A stretch of 64,000 bases of DNA from Methylobacterium sp. 17Sr1-1 (lineage in GTDB: Bacteria; Pseudomonadota; Alphaproteobacteria; Rhizobiales; Beijerinckiaceae), in contig NZ_CP029552.1 in the NCBI RefSeq assembly GCF_003173775.1, forward strand, positions 4,591,001-4,655,000, read 5' to 3'. This document shows positions 60,981 through 64,000 of the stretch, one piece after another. Made by a program: the position numbers and the translations under genes. The notes beneath the pieces are model-generated. The model saw only the letters and a list, made by a program, of their open reading frames with translations, made no database searches and was not told the DNA's origin. Within the stretch, counting starts at the first letter, position 1; every line of letters starts with the position of its first letter.

Positions 60981-62039
60981 TCACCGCGGCAGCGGCAGCA
61001 GGATGACGACCTGGCGCTCGTAGCGAGTCTCGGTGACGGTGGTGACGGCGTGCAGGTCGTAGGCGAGCATCCGCTCCAGCATCTCCCCGCGCAGGCTGCC
61101 GCCGCTGCTCTCGATCGCCGTCTCCCCGCGCCGCGCGCGCTCGCGCCAGATCAGGGTGAGGTGGGCCGGCGTCGTGGTCCAGGTCGCGGCGATCCGATCG
61201 TGGCCGTCGAGCACCGCGCTCAGCACCAGTTCGTGCAGGGCGAGACCGAGCTTCTCGGCCATCTCGGCCGGCAGCCGCACCGGCGGACCGGCGAGCTCGC
61301 TCGGCTCCGGCAGGGCATGGGCCGACAGCTCGTCACGGATCAGCACTTCCAGGGCGACGCCGCTCAGCGGCTCGCGCGAGACTTCGGCCTGGATGCGGGC
61401 CATGGCGGCCAAGCGGTCGTCGACATAGGCCACGACGTCGTCGGCCGTGACCGCCGTGTCGGCGATGCGGCGCACGATCCCGCGGGTCACCGCGAGGTTG
61501 TTGCGGCCCTGGCGCTGCAACTCGTGGATCAAGCGCGCCTGCGCCTCGCGCATCAGGTGCAGGGCGTGGATGTCGGTCGAGGTGCCGAACCAGGCGACCG
61601 GCCGGCCGTCGCCGTTGCGCCGGGGCGTGGCGCGGGTGAAGAACCAGAGGTGGGTCTCGCCGTCGATACCGTCCGCCGATCGGCGCCGCAGGCGATGCTC
61701 GATTGCGAGGTCGCCCTGCCGAGTCGTCGCCTGCCAAGCCTGGAGCGTGCGCTCGCGGTCCTCAGGATGGACAGCGTCGAGCCAGCCGTAGCCGCGGCTG
61801 GAGTCGGGGCTCTGCCCGGTGAAGACGGCCCATTGCGGGCTCGCCCAGATCCAGTCGCCGAGCGGGTTCGCCTGCCAGACGAGGTGCGGGATGCTCTCGA
61901 CCATTCGGCGGAAATCGGGCTCCTCCCCGTCCTCCGGACCGGACGCCTCCTGTCGCCCGGCAATCTCTTGACGAGGAACCTCTTGCCCAGAAACCACCTC
62001 TTGCCCCGAAACCCCTTGCCCGGCAGCCTCACGCCTCAT
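60981..62039 (-). CDS. PAS-HWE kinase-like protein lacking catalytic residues
   Basis: 352 aa cytoplasmic protein. N-terminal GQE-rich stretch, PAS domain (about 42-160; SIPHLVWQANPLGDWIWASPQW), then an HWE-like core. In the H-box HELQRQGRNNLAVTRGIV the position of the phospho-acceptor His of HELNHRVKNTLA is Arg176. In the N-box ALHELVLSAVLDG the canonical Asn is Ser. GSRL/GxG ATP-lid motifs are not obvious. It is therefore probably a pseudokinase or regulator. Its start overlaps the crp-type gene by 11 bases. Confidence 0.75.
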   Translation of the reverse strand: MRREAAGQGVSGQEVVSGQEVPRQEIAGRQEASGPEDGEEPDFRRMVESIPHLVWQANPLGDWIWASPQWAVFTGQSPDSSRGYGWLDAVHPEDRERTLQAWQATTRQGDLAIEHRLRRRSADGIDGETHLWFFTRATPRRNGDGRPVAWFGTSTDIHALHLMREAQARLIHELQRQGRNNLAVTRGIVRRIADTAVTADDVVAYVDDRLAAMARIQAEVSREPLSGVALEVLIRDELSAHALPEPSELAGPPVRLPAEMAEKLGLALHELVLSAVLDGHDRIAATWTTTPAHLTLIWRERARRGETAIESSGGSLRGEMLERMLAYDLHAVTTVTETRYERQVVILLPLPR

Positions 62040-62772
62040 TGGAGTCGAGGTGCCGCCCTTCGCGGCCCAGATGAAGGTAGTTCGGGTTGAACTGCACCGC
62101 CCGTTGCAGCGCCTCGAGCCGGTGGATGGTGAGCTCGCGGCCGCGCAGGGAGATCAGCCCGACGCTGCGCAGTTCCTGCAACGTACGGTTGACGTGCACC
62201 ACCGACAGCCCGATCGTATCGGCGATCTCGGCCTGGGTCAGGGGCAGCTCGCACGTCGTACCCTGGGTGAGCCCGACGGCACGCAATCTGACGTAGAGTT
62301 CGCACAGCAGGTGGCCCAGGCGCTCGAAGGCGGTGCGCTGGCCGATATTCACCGTCCATTCGCGCTGGATCGCCGCCGCCACCAGGGCTTCCCAGCACAA
62401 GGCCTGCGACAGCCGGGCATGCCCGGCGGTGAGCTGGCGCATGGTCTCGGTGGGGATCTCGGCCAGGGTCACGGCGGTGACGGTGCCGATCGAGTGATCC
62501 ATCTCGCCCAGGATCGAAACGTTGTGGTCGCACAGGTCGCCCGGCAGAAGATAGGCGATGATCTGGCGGCGGCCGTCCTCGAGGGTCTTGTACCGACAGG
62601 CCCATCCATCGAGGATCAGGTTCACGCCCTGCGGGAGATCCCCCTCGTGCACGATGTCGTCGCGCGAGCGAATACGGCGCGTGCGCTGGCGCGACGCCTG
62701 ATCGAGCGCGTATTTGTCGTCGGAGGACAAGCTCGCGAAGTGCTCGAGCTTGCGAATGAGAAACTCAGCCAA
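62029..62772 (-). CDS. Crp/Fnr family transcriptional regulator
   Basis: 247 aa. N-terminal cyclic-nucleotide-binding-like beta barrel (RIRSRDDIVHEGDLPQGVNLILDGWACRYKTLEDGRRQIIAYLLPGDLCD), dimer helix, and a C-terminal HTH_Crp (LPLTQAEIADTIGLSVVHVNRTLQELRSVGLI). No FNR-type Cys cluster; the ligand is unknown. The start is a TTG at 62772. It is the first gene of a two-gene unit with the degenerate kinase. Confidence 0.88.
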   Translation of the reverse strand: MAEFLIRKLEHFASLSSDDKYALDQASRQRTRRIRSRDDIVHEGDLPQGVNLILDGWACRYKTLEDGRRQIIAYLLPGDLCDHNVSILGEMDHSIGTVTAVTLAEIPTETMRQLTAGHARLSQALCWEALVAAAIQREWTVNIGQRTAFERLGHLLCELYVRLRAVGLTQGTTCELPLTQAEIADTIGLSVVHVNRTLQELRSVGLISLRGRELTIHRLEALQRAVQFNPNYLHLGREGRHLDSNEA

Positions 62773-63112
62773 AGCACCCCACCACCGCGCCTGATGCCTG
62801 AACTAACACATTTATGTCCACCATTTTCTAACAAAAGTTAATACCGACATTGAGACCGAACTATTTTTTACTAATTGGTACCGCCCTTCCCCAATCGTCG
62901 GCGACCTCTACACCCAATGGAGTGGCCGGCGACGTCGCTGCCGGTTCCCGCCCGGACCGGGACGGTATTGCGATCCGGGCCGATGCGCAGAGTGTTGCGG
63001 TCTCACAACATCAGGGTCGGAAGTGGAAGCTCGGCCACAGAGCGGGGATTGTGATCCGCGGCCGGATGGGCAGTTTTGGCGGCGAGGGCGGCTCCTGAAG
63101 CGCGAGGCTGCG
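62773..63112. other. Promoter region, 340 bases with an AT-rich patch
   Basis: Divergent region between the Crp-type gene and the NepR-like gene. 62800-62880 is markedly AT-rich (TTATGTCCACCATTTTCTAA; ACTATTTTTTACTAATTGG). No EcfG-type GGAAC...GTT promoter could be identified with confidence. Confidence 0.5.
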
Positions 63113-63403
63113 ATGATGTCACGGGCGATGCACGATCGACCCGGCGGGCCGGTTCCCGCCATCCTGGCCCCGGTCCGGCAGACCGGCGATGCGGGCTGCA
63201 CGGCCGCGTCCTTGGCGTCATTTCTGTCCCCCGGCCTGCACGCCGCGTTCGACGGCTGCCTGGCCGAGGCGCTGCCGGCGGATCTCGCCGACCTCCTGGG
63301 ACGGCTCGACCGTGCCGGAGGCGCACAGAAGCCGGGATCCCCGCGCGACCGCGATGCGGCCGCGCGCGGCCCCCGCACTCCCGATTCCTTCAAGCGTTCG
63401 TAG
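63113..63403 (+). CDS. NepR-like anti-sigma factor
   Basis: 96 aa. The segment GLHAAFDGCLAEALPADLADLLGRLD (about residues 39-64) aligns in register with the NepR core pattern LRxxYDxxxxExxPdrfxDLLxxLD. NepR binds the EcfG sigma factor until PhyR takes it away, controlling the general stress response. Neither phyR nor ecfG is in the window. The ATG at 63113 follows GAGGCTGCG. The alignment is by eye and the flanks are unlike, so this is tentative. Confidence 0.5.
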   Translation: MMSRAMHDRPGGPVPAILAPVRQTGDAGCTAASLASFLSPGLHAAFDGCLAEALPADLADLLGRLDRAGGAQKPGSPRDRDAAARGPRTPDSFKRS

Positions 63404-63410
63404 AGTCACC

Positions 63411-63686
63411 ATGAGCGAAATCGCCGCCGAAACCACCCGCGTCGTCGCCTTCCCGCAGGCCGTGGCCGCGGCCCCCGTCGACGAGAACACCGCCTCGATG
63501 ATCGAGGTGCTGCAGGAGCAGCTGCGCCTCGCCCGCGAGGGCAAGCTGCGCTCCGTCGCGGTGGTGTCGGTCTCCTCCGACGGCGGGGCGGTCGGCACGC
63601 AATGGTCCTGCACCCATGGCGACATCACCAGCCTGATCGGCAAGCTGACGGTGCTGACCCACGACATGATGGCCGCCCGCAAGTGA
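63411..63686 (+). CDS. Conserved hypothetical protein
   Basis: 91 aa, acidic/neutral and soluble. TASMIEVLQEQLRLAREGKLRSVAVVSVSSDGGAVGTQWSCTHGDITSLIGKLTVLTHDMMAARK suggests one alpha/beta domain. This pattern resembles small proteins of unknown role found in phage-derived and Methylobacterium loci. It begins 7 bases after the NepR-like gene and may be cotranscribed. No function is proposed. Confidence 0.7.
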   Translation: MSEIAAETTRVVAFPQAVAAAPVDENTASMIEVLQEQLRLAREGKLRSVAVVSVSSDGGAVGTQWSCTHGDITSLIGKLTVLTHDMMAARK

Positions 63687-63798
63687 GCGGCCCTGGAAGG
63701 TAGGCAGCTCGTGACGGTGACCGTCTCCCGCCGGTAGCCTCATCCGGGACGGGCTCCGCCCGTCCCGCGGGCCATCCGCGATCCGGCGGGTCGCCGCG

Positions 63799-64000
63799 TC
63801 AGCCGCGGCTGAGCCGGTGGGCGTTGGCCCGGACCTTGCGGCGATAGTCCCGCACCACCCGCTCGGCCGTGCCGCCGGTGGCGAGCGTCATCGCGGCCTC
63901 CGCCGCGGCCTCCAGCTTCTCCGTCACCATGCGCTGCGCCTCGGCCTGGGCCGCCGCGCCGCCTTGCGAGAGCTTGGCCAGCCGCAGGGCGACGACCGTC
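63799..64000 (-). CDS. 3' end of a helical protein (partial)
   Basis: The window edge cuts this gene. The visible 66 C-terminal residues (TVVALRLAKLSQGGAAAQAEAQRMVTEKLEAAAEAAMTLATGGTAERVVRDYRRKVRANAHRLSRG) form long amphipathic helices rich in Ala, Glu and Arg, somewhat phasin-like. Codon use is typical of the region. Identity unknown. Confidence 0.55.
   Translation of the reverse strand, partial: TVVALRLAKLSQGGAAAQAEAQRMVTEKLEAAAEAAMTLATGGTAERVVRDYRRKVRANAHRLSRG

Overview
The window is a high-GC, gene-dense chromosomal segment of an alphaproteobacterium. The best fit is Methylobacterium or a close relative in the Hyphomicrobiales. This rests on the gene order mdh-sucC-sucD-sucA-sucB-SDR-lpd, the ccmI/ccmE/ccmF/ccmH block, DUF2948-hisD-UPF0262, HWE-type kinases, DUF6356 and DUF1737 proteins, and several families of GC-rich palindromic repeats typical of that group. 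No rRNA, tRNA, CRISPR array or prophage was seen. The genus call is inference; the class is well supported.

Layout. 0.2-6.4 kb: methyltransferase, LysM protein, LOG-type Rossmann protein, DUF1737, nucleotidyltransferase, cysS, a small secreted protein. 6.6-14.2 kb: secreted protein, orphan ABC binding protein, DUF6356, Lrp/AsnC regulator, MFS exporter, xerC, aldose epimerase, DEAD-box helicase. 14.8-18.6 kb: a double-kinase hybrid sensor protein. 18.7-29.4 kb (minus strand): gntK and the TCA-cycle block, with perfect hairpins in its intergenic gaps. 29.7-33.7 kb: TetR regulator, TerB-like protein, a decayed BrnT toxin beside an intact HTH antitoxin, and an SLC13-type permease. 33.9-39.5 kb: cytochrome c maturation genes split by a large inverted repeat, then a P1 peptidase. 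39.9-43.2 kb: fluC, a Rdx/SelT-like protein and an HWE kinase. 43.3-44.7 kb: an IS4-family element inserted in a palindromic repeat. 45-49.8 kb: a CHASE3 cyclase, a GcrA-C-terminus-like zinc protein, a phosphate transporter gene split by a stop codon, a sugar epimerase. 49.9-54.4 kb: a tandem TetR regulator, class V aminotransferase, pepT, GST. 54.5-55.9 kb: a graveyard of transposase, recombinase and response-regulator fragments among repeats. 56-59.6 kb: secreted protein, then DUF2948-hisD-UPF0262-LMW phosphatase. 59.8-64 kb: azlCD, a degenerate HWE kinase overlapping a Crp/Fnr regulator, a probable NepR anti-sigma factor, a small unknown protein and the 3' end of a helical protein.

How the genes work together. 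The central block encodes consecutive TCA steps: 2-oxoglutarate dehydrogenase E1/E2/E3, succinyl-CoA synthetase and malate dehydrogenase. The ccm genes serve c-type cytochrome assembly. Signalling is prominent: a hybrid kinase, an active-looking HWE kinase, a HWE protein lacking the phospho-acceptor His, a class III cyclase, a Crp/Fnr protein and a NepR-like protein. The last three loci near the right end may belong to the general stress response.

No clearly new multi-gene system was found. The best leads are the degenerate HWE kinase-Crp pair beside a NepR-like gene, the in-frame stop in the phosphate transporter, the decayed BrnT with an intact antitoxin and operator-like palindrome, the GcrA-like mini-protein, and the tandem TetR regulator. 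Several lesions lie in G or C runs, so assembly error must be excluded before they are taken as biology.
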